From Gemmatimonas sp. (GTDB taxonomy: Bacteria; Gemmatimonadota; Gemmatimonadetes; Longimicrobiales; Longimicrobiaceae): a stretch of 50,409 nt of DNA. Location: positions 1-50,409 of the forward strand of contig WHSP01000017.1 in NCBI GenBank assembly GCA_009380025.1, in the 5' to 3' direction. Shown here in pieces: positions 18,034-26,459 of this stretch (positions are counted from its first letter, which is position 1; the number at the start of each line of letters is the position of its first letter). The notes under the pieces are model-generated. The model had not been told where the DNA came from and searched no databases. It saw nothing but the letters and a program-made list of their open reading frames with translations. The position numbers and the translations under genes were made by a program.

Positions 18034-18972
18034 ATGGAACGCATTCGTATCCCCAACGACGCCACCTACGCCCCGCTGTCTCTACTGGATGTGGCGCTCA
18101 CCGCTCCCATGGTGTCGCGTCTGCTGTTCCGCGCGTCCCTGCCGGGCCGCGCCATCCAGGTGGCGGCGCTGGGCATCTACTTCGGCAGCGCCGCACAGGA
18201 CTGGTGGGAACGGCGAGGCGTTCGAAAGATCGATTTTCTTCGGGTCTACGGCGCCGACGTGCGACACCTGGACGAGATGCCCGAAGAGACCCGGCGACAG
18301 GAGGTTCGACGGTTGGTCGAAGAGGCGAACGATGGCTTCACGGCCGAGCGCCTGCCGCGACCGGAGCTCGCAGCCGAGGTCGATCGACACCTGACTGACT
18401 ACATTGCCGGGATTACCGGCCAGAGGGTCGAAACGAGCACGGAAATCCGCAGCTTTGCCGTAGCGCAGCTCATCTTTCCATTCGCGCTTGGGGCGTGCGA
18501 TTTTCTTTCCGGCGATGTGGCGATCTTCAAGGACACCGGTGTCTTCGAGCCGCACGTCGTCGCCCATGAGTTCGCACACCGGAAGGGATACTGGAAGGAG
18601 CTCGAAGCGCAGGCGCTGGCGTACTTCGCGAATGCCGCGTCCGGCAACCCGATACTCGAGCAATCCGCACGCTGCGAGCGGGTGCACCGACACCTCCGAG
18701 TTCTGGCCGGCGACGATCCGGATCGGTACCCTACGGAGGTCGCGGATGCAGGCTTGCGATCCGAGCTCGAGAAGCACTTCACGGGAATTCGGCCTGTCCC
18801 GGGCGCCGTCGCCGCGAAGGTCGAGACGCTGATGAAACGACTCTACGACGAGCGTATGCGCCTGACGGGACAGAACGGTATCCAGGACTACGATCTCGGC
18901 TTCACCAACTTCCTTTATACTTTCGAGCGCAGCTCCTCCGCGCAGCGACCGGCACCGGAGGCAGTGTCCTGA
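18034..18972 (+). CDS. Putative zinc metallopeptidase (HEFAH; DUF3810-like)
   Basis: Encodes 312 residues from the ATG at 18034, which has GAGGAG close upstream; a GTG at 17941 would add 31 residues. HEFAH (178-182) followed by KELEAQALAY gives a zincin HExxH site with a downstream glutamate (189 or 191) as third ligand, the layout seen in DUF3810 and related membrane peptidases. Hydrophobic stretches at about 37-52 and 141-155 could associate with the membrane, but no classical signal peptide is present. It sits 143 bases after the CPCC lipoprotein and 17 bases before the next gene, so it is probably in the same operon. Its substrate is unknown. Confidence 0.7.
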   Translation: MERIRIPNDATYAPLSLLDVALTAPMVSRLLFRASLPGRAIQVAALGIYFGSAAQDWWERRGVRKIDFLRVYGADVRHLDEMPEETRRQEVRRLVEEANDGFTAERLPRPELAAEVDRHLTDYIAGITGQRVETSTEIRSFAVAQLIFPFALGACDFLSGDVAIFKDTGVFEPHVVAHEFAHRKGYWKELEAQALAYFANAASGNPILEQSARCERVHRHLRVLAGDDPDRYPTEVADAGLRSELEKHFTGIRPVPGAVAAKVETLMKRLYDERMRLTGQNGIQDYDLGFTNFLYTFERSSSAQRPAPEAVS

Positions 18973-18989
18973 ACAACGGTTCGATTTTC

Positions 18990-21002
18990 ATGAAGACACT
19001 CTCGTTGGGAATTCTCGCGTTTGCTATCGTTCCCATCAGCGTGGCGGCGCAGGCGACGACTCCAACGGTCGGCAGCATCATCGTTCACCCAACGGATCGG
19101 ACAATGTTGGTTGGCGATACGCTTCACCTCCAGGTTGAAGCTTTCGACGCGAACGGCGATCCCCTACCCGAAGCGCAGGTCAGATTTAATCCGGCCGGTG
19201 CTTTCTTCGAGGCATCGGTCGATTCGACGGGGCTCGTGACATCCGGTTCAACGGGGACGATTCCCATCGGCGTGGCCGTGATCGTGCCCGGTTCGGACCC
19301 GTACGTCGAGCGCGTCGACATTGAGATGGTGCCGGGCCCCGCCGCAACAGTGGAAGTTTCCCCGAGCCGGCTCTACCTGGCCGTCGGACAGCGGGTGAAG
19401 CTCGATGCGACCTCGCGATCGGCCCTGGGCGACGCGCGAGAGGACACGTTTACGTGGCAGAGTACGGCCCCGGCGGTAATCGAAGTCGACGATTACGGGA
19501 GGGTGGTGGCCGTCGAACCCGGCGAGGCGACGGTGACGGCGACGACGGGAGCGGCCTCCGGCGATGTGATCATCGAGGTCGTACCGAATCGTGTGGCAGA
19601 GATCGAGCTCACCCCATCGGCGACCGAGGTACGGCAGGGCGACGTCATCCGTTTTCAGGCGACGCCCCACGACGAGCAGGGCGCAGTGGTCGAAGGGTTG
19701 ACGCCCTCTTTCAGCTTCGCGCCAGGGCACGGCTCCATCGATCCCGAGGGCGCCTTCGTCGCCTACCGTCCCGGTGAGTATGTGGTGACCGCCAGCTTCG
19801 GCGATCGGACCGCGGACGCTCTCGTCGTCGTGGAACCGCGCAATGTCAGACGACCTCTGGAGGTCGTGGGCCGTCTACCTCGCACTGCGTTCACGACCGA
19901 GGAGGTGTGGGCCCATCCGACGGAGGAGGTGGTCTACCTCGGCACGGGCTCGGGTGGCGATCGGATGTACGCGATCGACGTCTCCGACCCCACCGATCCA
20001 GTCGTCACGGATTCCCTCGTCGCCGACACGCGCCGGGTGAACGATGTGATGACGACGCCGAACGGCCGCCATCTGGTCCACACCCGGGAGGGCGCAAGCA
20101 GCCGAAGAAACGGGATCGTGGTCGCGTCCCTCGAGGATCCACGTCATCCGCAGGCCATCACGGAGTTCACGGAGGGTGTAACGGCGGGTGTTCACTCGGC
20201 CTTCGTCTACGAGCAGCCGGCTTTCGGCACGCACGTCTACTTGACGAACAACGGCACCAACGCGATGCACGTGATCGATATAAGCGACCCGACGAACCCG
20301 CAGGACGTGGCGCAGTGGCGGTCACCGAGCCCCAATGCAGGCGGCTCGCTCCACGACATCGCTGTTCAGGACGGCTTGGCCTACCTGAGCTACTGGAACG
20401 ACGGGCTCATCGTTCTGGATGTCGGCAATGGCGTCCGGGAGGGCAGCCCATCGAGTCCGCAGTTCGTGACGCAGTACAAGTACGATCTGAACGAGATGTA
20501 CCGGAACGTCGAGGTCGACGGCGGTCCAGGATTCATTCGGGGGACCCACACCGCCTGGCGGTACAGGGATTACGTGTTCATCGCCGATGAGGTGTTCGCC
20601 AGCCAGCCGCAGCGCGGGACGCGGGACGCCTCCGCGACTCGTGCCTGGGGGAATCTCCAGGTCATCGACGTTTCCGATTGGGAAAACCCTCGGTCGGTCG
20701 CGTGGTATACTCCCGAGGACGGGGGCGTTCACAACCTCTGGGTGGAGGACGATCTGCTGTACATGGGCGCCTACACGTCTGGCTTACGCGTCTTCGACGT
20801 CTCCGGCGAGCTCCGGGGCGACCTGCGCGCTCAGGGGCGGGAGGTCGCCCACCTGGACACGGCGGATATGGAGGGCCGTGTACAGAACCAGGCGATGACG
20901 TGGGGGGTCGTCGTGAAAGACGAACTTGCTTACGTCAACGACATGCACAACGGTCTGTGGATCGTACGGTTCGACCCGGCTCCCCCTACCGGTGGCCAGT
21001 GA
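18990..21002 (+). CDS. Secreted Ig-like and LVIVD-repeat surface protein
   Basis: Encodes 670 residues with a signal peptide (cleaved near VAAQA, about 22). Three Ig-like/BIG2-type repeats span about 28-290. A beta-propeller of LVIVD repeats follows (about 300-665), marked by MYAIDVSDPTDP, MHVIDISDPTNP, LQVIDVSDWENP and LRVFDVSG. LVIVD proteins are extracellular, common in marine and soil bacteria, and of unknown function. The propeller contains several surface His pairs (HSAF, HDIAV, HTAW, HNLW) at equivalent blade positions. It starts 17 bases after the peptidase gene. There is no C-terminal sorting sequence that I recognise. Confidence 0.88.
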   Translation: MKTLSLGILAFAIVPISVAAQATTPTVGSIIVHPTDRTMLVGDTLHLQVEAFDANGDPLPEAQVRFNPAGAFFEASVDSTGLVTSGSTGTIPIGVAVIVPGSDPYVERVDIEMVPGPAATVEVSPSRLYLAVGQRVKLDATSRSALGDAREDTFTWQSTAPAVIEVDDYGRVVAVEPGEATVTATTGAASGDVIIEVVPNRVAEIELTPSATEVRQGDVIRFQATPHDEQGAVVEGLTPSFSFAPGHGSIDPEGAFVAYRPGEYVVTASFGDRTADALVVVEPRNVRRPLEVVGRLPRTAFTTEEVWAHPTEEVVYLGTGSGGDRMYAIDVSDPTDPVVTDSLVADTRRVNDVMTTPNGRHLVHTREGASSRRNGIVVASLEDPRHPQAITEFTEGVTAGVHSAFVYEQPAFGTHVYLTNNGTNAMHVIDISDPTNPQDVAQWRSPSPNAGGSLHDIAVQDGLAYLSYWNDGLIVLDVGNGVREGSPSSPQFVTQYKYDLNEMYRNVEVDGGPGFIRGTHTAWRYRDYVFIADEVFASQPQRGTRDASATRAWGNLQVIDVSDWENPRSVAWYTPEDGGVHNLWVEDDLLYMGAYTSGLRVFDVSGELRGDLRAQGREVAHLDTADMEGRVQNQAMTWGVVVKDELAYVNDMHNGLWIVRFDPAPPTGGQ

Positions 21003-21050
21003 AGGCCAGCAGCTCTCTGACCCCCTGAGACGACGAACCCAGTTAACGCG

Positions 21051-21680
21051 ATGACGGAACGGACGGGCTTCAGCGTACGATCGGCAGGGTTGATCGTGCT
21101 CGGTGCGATCATCGGGGTCGTTGGGCTGAGCGCACTACGCTTTGCGGGCCAGCCGCCCCACGAGCACGTTCACTACCACGCCAACTGGGCGATCTTCGTC
21201 GACAGTGAGCGCCTGGATTTGACGGACGACTGGTACATGGAGGATGTCTTCCAGTGCCTGGCCGATCCTTCCCAGCAGCGGGCTGAGGATCGAGCCCACA
21301 TGCACGAGAACAACCAGGACGTCGTGCATGTCCACGCTTCCGGCGTCAGCTGGGATCACTTGCTGGCGAACCTCGGCTTCGGGGTGGGGGACGACTACCT
21401 GGAAACCGATCGCGAGCGCCTGGAAGAGGATGATCAGAACTCGGTGAAGTTCGTATTGAACGGGCGGCCGGTGAGCTCGATCCGGAACCTGCCGATCGGC
21501 GACGAGGACCGCCTCCTGATCAGCTACGGGACGCAGACCATCAAAGAGGTGATGGAAAGCGAATTTCCGGTGGTCGAGAAGAGCGCCGGAGAGTACAACG
21601 TGTTGCCGGATCCGGCGAGTTGTTCGGGACAGCAGGCAGAGACACTGGGCGAACGAATTCGCCGAGCAGTCTGGTACTGA
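21051..21680 (+). CDS. Membrane-anchored histidine-rich protein (HxHxHxH)
   Basis: Encodes 209 residues. One N-terminal helix (about 13-30) anchors it, leaving the rest in the periplasm. Right after the helix comes HEHVHYH (37-43), then Cys69, HMH (83-85), HVH (93-95) and His103, a dense set of potential metal ligands in a domain of under 110 residues. The C-terminal half (about 130-175) looks like a small beta domain. I recall similar uncharacterised proteins in environmental genomes but cannot name a family. It ends the plus-strand block, 48 bases after the LVIVD gene. A copper- or zinc-binding role is inferred from composition and neighbours. Confidence 0.75.
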   Translation: MTERTGFSVRSAGLIVLGAIIGVVGLSALRFAGQPPHEHVHYHANWAIFVDSERLDLTDDWYMEDVFQCLADPSQQRAEDRAHMHENNQDVVHVHASGVSWDHLLANLGFGVGDDYLETDRERLEEDDQNSVKFVLNGRPVSSIRNLPIGDEDRLLISYGTQTIKEVMESEFPVVEKSAGEYNVLPDPASCSGQQAETLGERIRRAVWY

Positions 21681-21722
21681 AGTCCTTTGCCGCGCATGCG
21701 GACGCTCGGCTGCGGACACGGG

Positions 21723-22922
21723 TCACGAGCTGAAGTAGGCGGCGTTTTCATCGATGTAGCCGTGCGTCAGATCGCAGCCGAAGCCGGTCGCGGAACCGTT
21801 TCCGATGCCGAGATCGACGCGGATCTCGACGGGGTCCCCTGAGAGCTCTCTTCGCAAGACCGACTCGTCGTAGTCGAGCTTTCGACACTCAGCGAAGACC
21901 GCCACGTCGTTGATCCAGACCGCGGTCATCGCGGGGTCCTGTTGGACGTCGAAGCACTTCCCAACGGCCATTAGAACCCTACCGACATTCGGATCCGCAC
22001 CAAACGCCATCGTTTTCACCAGCGGCGAGTTGATGATCGACTTGGCAGCCTTGCGGGCCTGATCGCGGTCTGCCGCACCCTGCACGGCGGCGCGGAGCAG
22101 CTTCGTCGCCCCCTCGCCGTCCCGCGCCATCATCTCGGCCATGCGGATGCAACCAGCCTCGAGCACACGCCGAAATGCACCTTCATCGACCTCGCCGGCC
22201 AGTCCATTGGCAAGGACGACACACGTGTCGGACGTACTGGTATCGGAGTCGATCGATAGCATGTTGAACGAATCCTCGACGGCCGAACGAAGCGCGCTGT
22301 CGAGCGCCGCGGCGTCGAGCCGGGCATCGGTGAAGATGTAGGCGAGCATGGTCGCCATGTTGGGCTCGATCATTCCGGAGCCTTTGCCCACCCAGGTGAT
22401 CGTGGCTCCGCCGACCGAGGCGGAGATCGCCTTCGGCCGTGTGTCGGTCGTCATGATGCCTTCGGCCCCTACCAGCGGATCGTCAACCAGCTCGTTGCCG
22501 ATGCCGCGTAGGCCTTCCTCGATCATTTCGATAGCGAGTTGCCTGCCGATGACCCCGGTCGAGCTCATCAGGACGTCATCGGCGCGGAGGCCGAGCTCGG
22601 CGGACGCGGCAATCCCCATTCGGCGCGCGTTCAGGATGCCGGTCTCGCCCGTGGCCACGTTGCTGAGCTTGCTGTTCACGACGATCGCCTGCAGGCGTCC
22701 GTTCTCGAGTAGCTCCCGGCCGACGACGATCGGGGCGCCGGGGAAGCGGTTGCGAGTGAAGACGCCAGCCGCTGCAGCAGGGACGCTGGAGACGAACACG
22801 GAGAGGTCCCTGGCGACGGGCTTCAATCCGCAGTTGCGGCTGGCACACCGGAAGCCGGCCGGTAAGATCGGACGGGCGTGGAATTCCATAAGGATGCTTG
22901 GCTCGCATCGAAGACGGAGCAT
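21723..22922 (-). CDS. argJ: Glutamate N-acetyltransferase / ornithine acetyltransferase
   Basis: Encodes 399 residues, the usual ArgJ size. The enzyme moves the acetyl group from N-acetylornithine to glutamate in the cyclic arginine pathway. Conserved elements are SSTGVIG (oxyanion Thr-Gly), GKGSGMIEPNMATML with the self-cleaving, nucleophilic Thr of ATML, DSDTSTSDT, and the C-terminal YIDENA. The usual N-terminal SGNANACTG is SKLSNVATG here, so it belongs to a divergent subgroup or has altered substrate use. The ATG at 22922 is used; an ATG at 22889 (MEFHARP) is equally possible. It converges on the plus-strand block, with 42 bases between the stops. Confidence 0.88.
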   Translation of the reverse strand: MLRLRCEPSILMEFHARPILPAGFRCASRNCGLKPVARDLSVFVSSVPAAAAGVFTRNRFPGAPIVVGRELLENGRLQAIVVNSKLSNVATGETGILNARRMGIAASAELGLRADDVLMSSTGVIGRQLAIEMIEEGLRGIGNELVDDPLVGAEGIMTTDTRPKAISASVGGATITWVGKGSGMIEPNMATMLAYIFTDARLDAAALDSALRSAVEDSFNMLSIDSDTSTSDTCVVLANGLAGEVDEGAFRRVLEAGCIRMAEMMARDGEGATKLLRAAVQGAADRDQARKAAKSIINSPLVKTMAFGADPNVGRVLMAVGKCFDVQQDPAMTAVWINDVAVFAECRKLDYDESVLRRELSGDPVEIRVDLGIGNGSATGFGCDLTHGYIDENAAYFSS

Positions 22923-23229
22923 CCCACAATGGGGCCCCGAATGTCAGCGCGGGCATGATAGGGATGAAGCGGTCGTCACGACAGGGCTCGTGAAGTTGGA
23001 CATCGCCCGTGGAGATGGCGACAACGCCTGCCAGTTGCGGTTGAGAGGAGTTATGTTCCAAGCGGCGGGGCGGTTCCCGACGGGACAGTGACCTCGGCGG
23101 TCCCTGCGAGCGCCTCGTGCGTCGTTCAGTCGCGGCCCGTCGCGTGCCTCGACCTGCCCGATTTCGGCCTTGGCTGAGGCCTGTCTATGACCAGCTTCTA
23201 CCAGTTCGGAAAGACGGAATGAGGGAAGT
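22923..23229. other. Divergent intergenic region between argJ and ctaA
   Basis: These 307 bases separate two divergent starts and should hold both promoters. Short frames exist on each strand, but none has family resemblance or a ribosome-binding site. No clear -35/-10 pair stands out. Confidence 0.4.
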
Positions 23230-24186
23230 GTGAGGCTAGGTCGGTTCGCACGGTATGCCTGGGGAGTGCTAGGGCTCAACCTGGGGGTCATCCTGTGGGG
23301 AGCGTTCGTCCGTGCGACGGGCTCCGGTGCCGGATGTGGTAGCCATTGGCCGCTGTGCAATGGCGATGTCGTCCCTCGCACAGCGCAGGTCGAGACCTTG
23401 ATCGAGTTCGCGCACCGCGCCACGAGCGGGATCGCGCTGCTCGCAGTCGTCGGGCTTTTCCTGTGGGCGCGAAGGGAGTACGATCCTGGCCACCGCGTGC
23501 GGGCCGGCGCCACCTCCTCGCTCCTTTTCATCGTCATCGAGGCGCTCCTCGGCGCGGGGTTGGTCCTCTTCGAGCTCGTTGCCGACAACGATACCGCGCT
23601 GCGGGCGTTCTCGATGGTCGCCCACCTGCTCAACACATTCGTCCTCGTCACGGTCCTGGCGATCACCGCGTGGTGGGCGTCCGGTGGACCCCCGATCGAC
23701 CTTCGTGCACGTCCCAGTCGCGCAGTCGGCCTCGGCGTCGCCCTCACCGCGCTCGCCTTTGTTGGCGCCACCGGTGCGATCGCCGCTCTCGGAGACACGC
23801 TCTATCCCTCCGCCTCCCTCGGCGATGGGCTCCGTGACAGCTTCTCCAGCGAGTCGCACCCCCTCATCCAACTGAGGAAGTATCATCCCCTTGCCGCTGT
23901 CCTCGTTGGCATCTACGTCGTCGCGCTCGGTCGGTATCTCACGCGGGCGACGCTTTCCAGTCCCGTCCGGATCCTGGCCGCGATGGCAACCGGCCTCTAC
24001 GTAAGCCAGCTCCTTGCCGGCACCGTGAACATCGTTCTTCTCGCTCCGGTCTGGCTTCAGCTGATCCACCTCCTTCTGGCGGACCTGCTTTGGATCGCGG
24101 TCGTCCTGCTGGCGGCTACCTCCCTCGCTTCCACCTCGATCGAGCGGAGCGAGCCCATTGGACCAAGGCTGATCGTCAAGTCGTGA
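23230..24186 (+). CDS. ctaA: Heme A synthase (COX15/CtaA family)
   Basis: Encodes 318 residues with about eight transmembrane helices. The enzyme oxidises the C8 methyl of heme O to make heme A for aa3-type cytochrome c oxidase. Key residues are visible: the extracytoplasmic Cys36 and Cys43 (GAGCGSHWPLC) as in Bacillus CtaA, and heme-ligand histidines in EFAHRATSG, VAHLLNTF, KYHPLA and LIHLLLAD. A GTG start at 23230 follows GAGGGA. No ctaB or oxidase subunits are adjacent. Its nearness to the putative metal-handling block, which could serve copper-dependent oxidase assembly, is suggestive only. Confidence 0.93.
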   Translation: MRLGRFARYAWGVLGLNLGVILWGAFVRATGSGAGCGSHWPLCNGDVVPRTAQVETLIEFAHRATSGIALLAVVGLFLWARREYDPGHRVRAGATSSLLFIVIEALLGAGLVLFELVADNDTALRAFSMVAHLLNTFVLVTVLAITAWWASGGPPIDLRARPSRAVGLGVALTALAFVGATGAIAALGDTLYPSASLGDGLRDSFSSESHPLIQLRKYHPLAAVLVGIYVVALGRYLTRATLSSPVRILAAMATGLYVSQLLAGTVNIVLLAPVWLQLIHLLLADLLWIAVVLLAATSLASTSIERSEPIGPRLIVKS

Positions 24187-24272
24187 CGTCCGGTTCTTGC
24201 GCGGTAGGAATCCCCCATCGGACGTCGCGGAGCTCGGTGGCGGAATGAGACCCAGTATGCCTTAGAAGTAAG

Positions 24273-24782
24273 ATGACTTCCAACTCCCCAAGCGACCCTG
24301 GGGCCGCCCCAGCTCCACGTGCTGAACAGGCCAAAGCACTTCGACTGTGGGTAGTCCTTTCCCGGGCACGTGAGGCGATCGCCTCGCGCCTGCAGGAGGA
24401 CGTGACGCGCCACGGCCTTACGCTGACCGAGTTCGGCATCCTGGAGGTCTTGTACCACAAGGGACCGATGTTACTGGGGGAGGTTCAGCGACGGATTCTC
24501 GTCTCCAGCGGTGGTGTGACGTATCTGGTGGACCGTCTGGAGAGCAAGGGCCTCGTGGAGCGTCGGACGTGTAGTGAGGATCGACGAGCGCGATACGCTG
24601 CCCTTACGGACCGGGGGTTCGAGCTGATCAGTAGGATCTTTCCCGAACACGCGGCCTGCATCGAGGCAATGATGTCGGAGCTGACGGTCGATGAACAGGC
24701 GATCGCCCATGGGTTGCTCCGGCGCCTTGGTCTGGCTGCGGCCAGGGCCGACTGCGGTGGTGAGGGGAGTCCGGAGGTTTGA
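24273..24782 (+). CDS. MarR-family transcriptional regulator
   Basis: Encodes 169 residues. After a disordered proline-rich start (1-18) come the MarR helices and winged helix (about 25-150): LTLTEFGILEVLYHKG, a recognition helix in SSGGVTYLVDRLESKGLV, and the wing with CSEDRRARYAALTDRG. MarR dimers usually repress neighbouring genes and release DNA on binding a phenolic compound or oxidant. Single cysteines (C96 region and near the C-terminus) leave a thiol-based mechanism open. The DoxX gene 141 bases downstream is the likely target. Confidence 0.92.
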   Translation: MTSNSPSDPGAAPAPRAEQAKALRLWVVLSRAREAIASRLQEDVTRHGLTLTEFGILEVLYHKGPMLLGEVQRRILVSSGGVTYLVDRLESKGLVERRTCSEDRRARYAALTDRGFELISRIFPEHAACIEAMMSELTVDEQAIAHGLLRRLGLAAARADCGGEGSPEV

Positions 24783-24923
24783 ACATTGCATGGCGGGCCT
24801 GCCCGTGCGAATCGGCGATCGAGCGCGCTCCGAAGGTAGGCGGAAGACGATGGCGGGGCCACCGGCGATCCACAGGGTGGCTATCGCCGACCTTGAGGGA
24901 ACTCACATCCAAGGGGAACGGCA

Positions 24924-25346
24924 ATGGAGAGCTTGAGTCGATATGGTCACACCATCCTCGGTATCCTGCGAATTGTGGCCGGCCTTCTCTTCATGCAGCA
25001 TGGTGTGCAAAAGCTCTTCGGTTGGCTGGGAGGCCCGCAAGCGGAGCTGATGTCGCTGTTGGGACTGGCAGGAGTGTTCGAGATGTTTGGTGGGTTGCTC
25101 ATCGTCCTGGGGCTGTTGACTCGACCGGTGGCGATTGTGCTGGCGGGTGAGATGCTGGTTGCGTACTTCATGGCGCACTTGCCGCAGGGGTTCTGGCCGC
25201 TTCAGAACGGAGGCGAGCTGGCCCTGCTGTACCTCGTCATCTTCCTCTATCTCGCGACGGCGGGTCCGGGTCGATTCGCGATCGATGGGGCGCGTGGAAA
25301 GGAGTCGGCGGTCGTCGACGCGGAACCCGTAGCGCCCACGACCTGA
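24924..25346 (+). CDS. DoxX-family membrane protein
   Basis: Encodes 140 residues with four transmembrane helices (about 8-25, 42-62, 66-86, 98-118). The family signature is visible: RIVAGLLFMQHGVQKLFGW near the start, then the glycine-rich GVFEMFGGLLIVLGLLTRP. DoxX/MhqP-like proteins occur near MarR regulators in quinone and thiol stress responses, but their biochemical role is largely unknown. Pairing with MarR here fits a stress-inducible module. The start at 24924 lies among AT-poor DNA with GGGGAACGG upstream. Confidence 0.9.
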   Translation: MESLSRYGHTILGILRIVAGLLFMQHGVQKLFGWLGGPQAELMSLLGLAGVFEMFGGLLIVLGLLTRPVAIVLAGEMLVAYFMAHLPQGFWPLQNGGELALLYLVIFLYLATAGPGRFAIDGARGKESAVVDAEPVAPTT

Positions 25347-25428
25347 CGACGAAGATCGCTCTTGGCAAGGGCACGAAGCCACGGCAGATTACGACGCTCG
25401 CCCTCCAACGCGTCGAATCGAGGACACC

Positions 25429-25947
25429 GTGATGATCGATCGCCATAAGCACACCCGCATTCTGCCGCTCCAGTTTCGGGTGATATCCGTGCCATTCCTC
25501 GTCGTCGCGGTCGTTGCGGGGGCATGCGGGGACTTTGATCAGGAGGCCAATGTGGACGCCGGCCCTGCGACGCTGACTTACGCCCCGGAGCTCGAGGTTG
25601 AGATCGACGAGATGGAGCCCACGTCGTCGGGGCTCTACTATCGCGACATCCAGGAGGGCTCCGGCGAGCAGGTCTCGGCCGGGCAACGCGCGACCGTTCA
25701 CTACACCGGCTGGCTTCCGAGCGGCGAACAGTTCGACAGCAGCCGAGAGGGCACGCCCTTCGAGTTTGCCGTCGGCGGTGGAGAGGTGATCCCGGGTTGG
25801 GACGAGGGGGTGGAGGGGATGCGCGTGGGGGGTAGACGTCAGCTGGTCATCCCTCCGGAGCTCGCCTACGGAGAGGCGGGAGCGGGTGGAGTCATTCCAC
25901 CGAACGCAACATTGGTGTTCGATGTCGAGCTTCTGGGCGTGACCTGA
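25429..25947 (+). CDS. FKBP-type peptidyl-prolyl isomerase, probable lipoprotein
   Basis: Encodes 172 residues. The N-terminus has a basic region, a hydrophobic segment and a lipobox-like VAGAC (Cys33), so it is likely attached to a membrane outside the cytoplasm. After an acidic linker (34-62) comes one FKBP domain (about 66-171) with VHYTGWLPSGEQFDSS, VIPGWDEGVEGM, and the ending IPPNATLVFDVELL. These are the pocket residues of active FKBPs. It would speed prolyl isomerisation during folding of exported proteins. Nothing ties it to the MarR-DoxX pair. Confidence 0.92.
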   Translation: MMIDRHKHTRILPLQFRVISVPFLVVAVVAGACGDFDQEANVDAGPATLTYAPELEVEIDEMEPTSSGLYYRDIQEGSGEQVSAGQRATVHYTGWLPSGEQFDSSREGTPFEFAVGGGEVIPGWDEGVEGMRVGGRRQLVIPPELAYGEAGAGGVIPPNATLVFDVELLGVT

Positions 25948-26045
25948 GGTGCGGCTCGAGGAACAAACGTGGCGTGGGGCGATACAAGCTTCAAGCCAGC
26001 CGGGCTGAGGAGCCCTTCCTCCTTGTAGTGTTCCCTGGCAGTGCC

Positions 26046-26459
26046 ATGCAAGCAAAGACGATACTGCTCGTCGAGGACCAGATCGACTTCAGTGCGGTTC
26101 AGAGGGCAAACCTCGAGCGGCACGGTTACCATGTGCTCGCTGTAGAGGACGGCCTCGAGGCCGTACGCTATGCGCGGGAGCACCATCCGCATGTGATCCT
26201 GATGGATCTCTCCCTGCCGAGCCTCGACGGTCTGAGCGCAACTCGGGAGCTGAAACGAGACCCTGAGACCAGCGCAATCCCCGTCATCCTCTTGACGGCG
26301 CATGCCTACGGTTCGGTCGGTCGCCGGGCCCGCGAAGCGGGGTGTGCCTCCTTCATCCCCAAGCCTTGCGAGCCGCGCCGGGTTCTGGAAGAAGTGCGCG
26401 AGCTCATCGGACCTGCGGAGGAGCCGGTTCAGACCGCCATTCCGGACAACCGCGGATGA
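26046..26459 (+). CDS. Single-domain response regulator (CheY-like receiver)
   Basis: Encodes 137 residues from the ATG at 26046; the frame is open further upstream, but that part is not receiver-like. It is a lone receiver: acidic pair Glu10/Asp11, phospho-acceptor Asp54 (LMDLSLP), Thr84 (LLTAHA) and Lys106 (PKP). There is no output domain, so it should act by protein contact or as a phosphorelay shuttle. Its stop TGA overlaps the ATG of the next gene (ATGA), so the two are translated together. Several hybrid or orphan kinases in this window could phosphorylate it. Confidence 0.9.
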   Translation: MQAKTILLVEDQIDFSAVQRANLERHGYHVLAVEDGLEAVRYAREHHPHVILMDLSLPSLDGLSATRELKRDPETSAIPVILLTAHAYGSVGRRAREAGCASFIPKPCEPRRVLEEVRELIGPAEEPVQTAIPDNRG

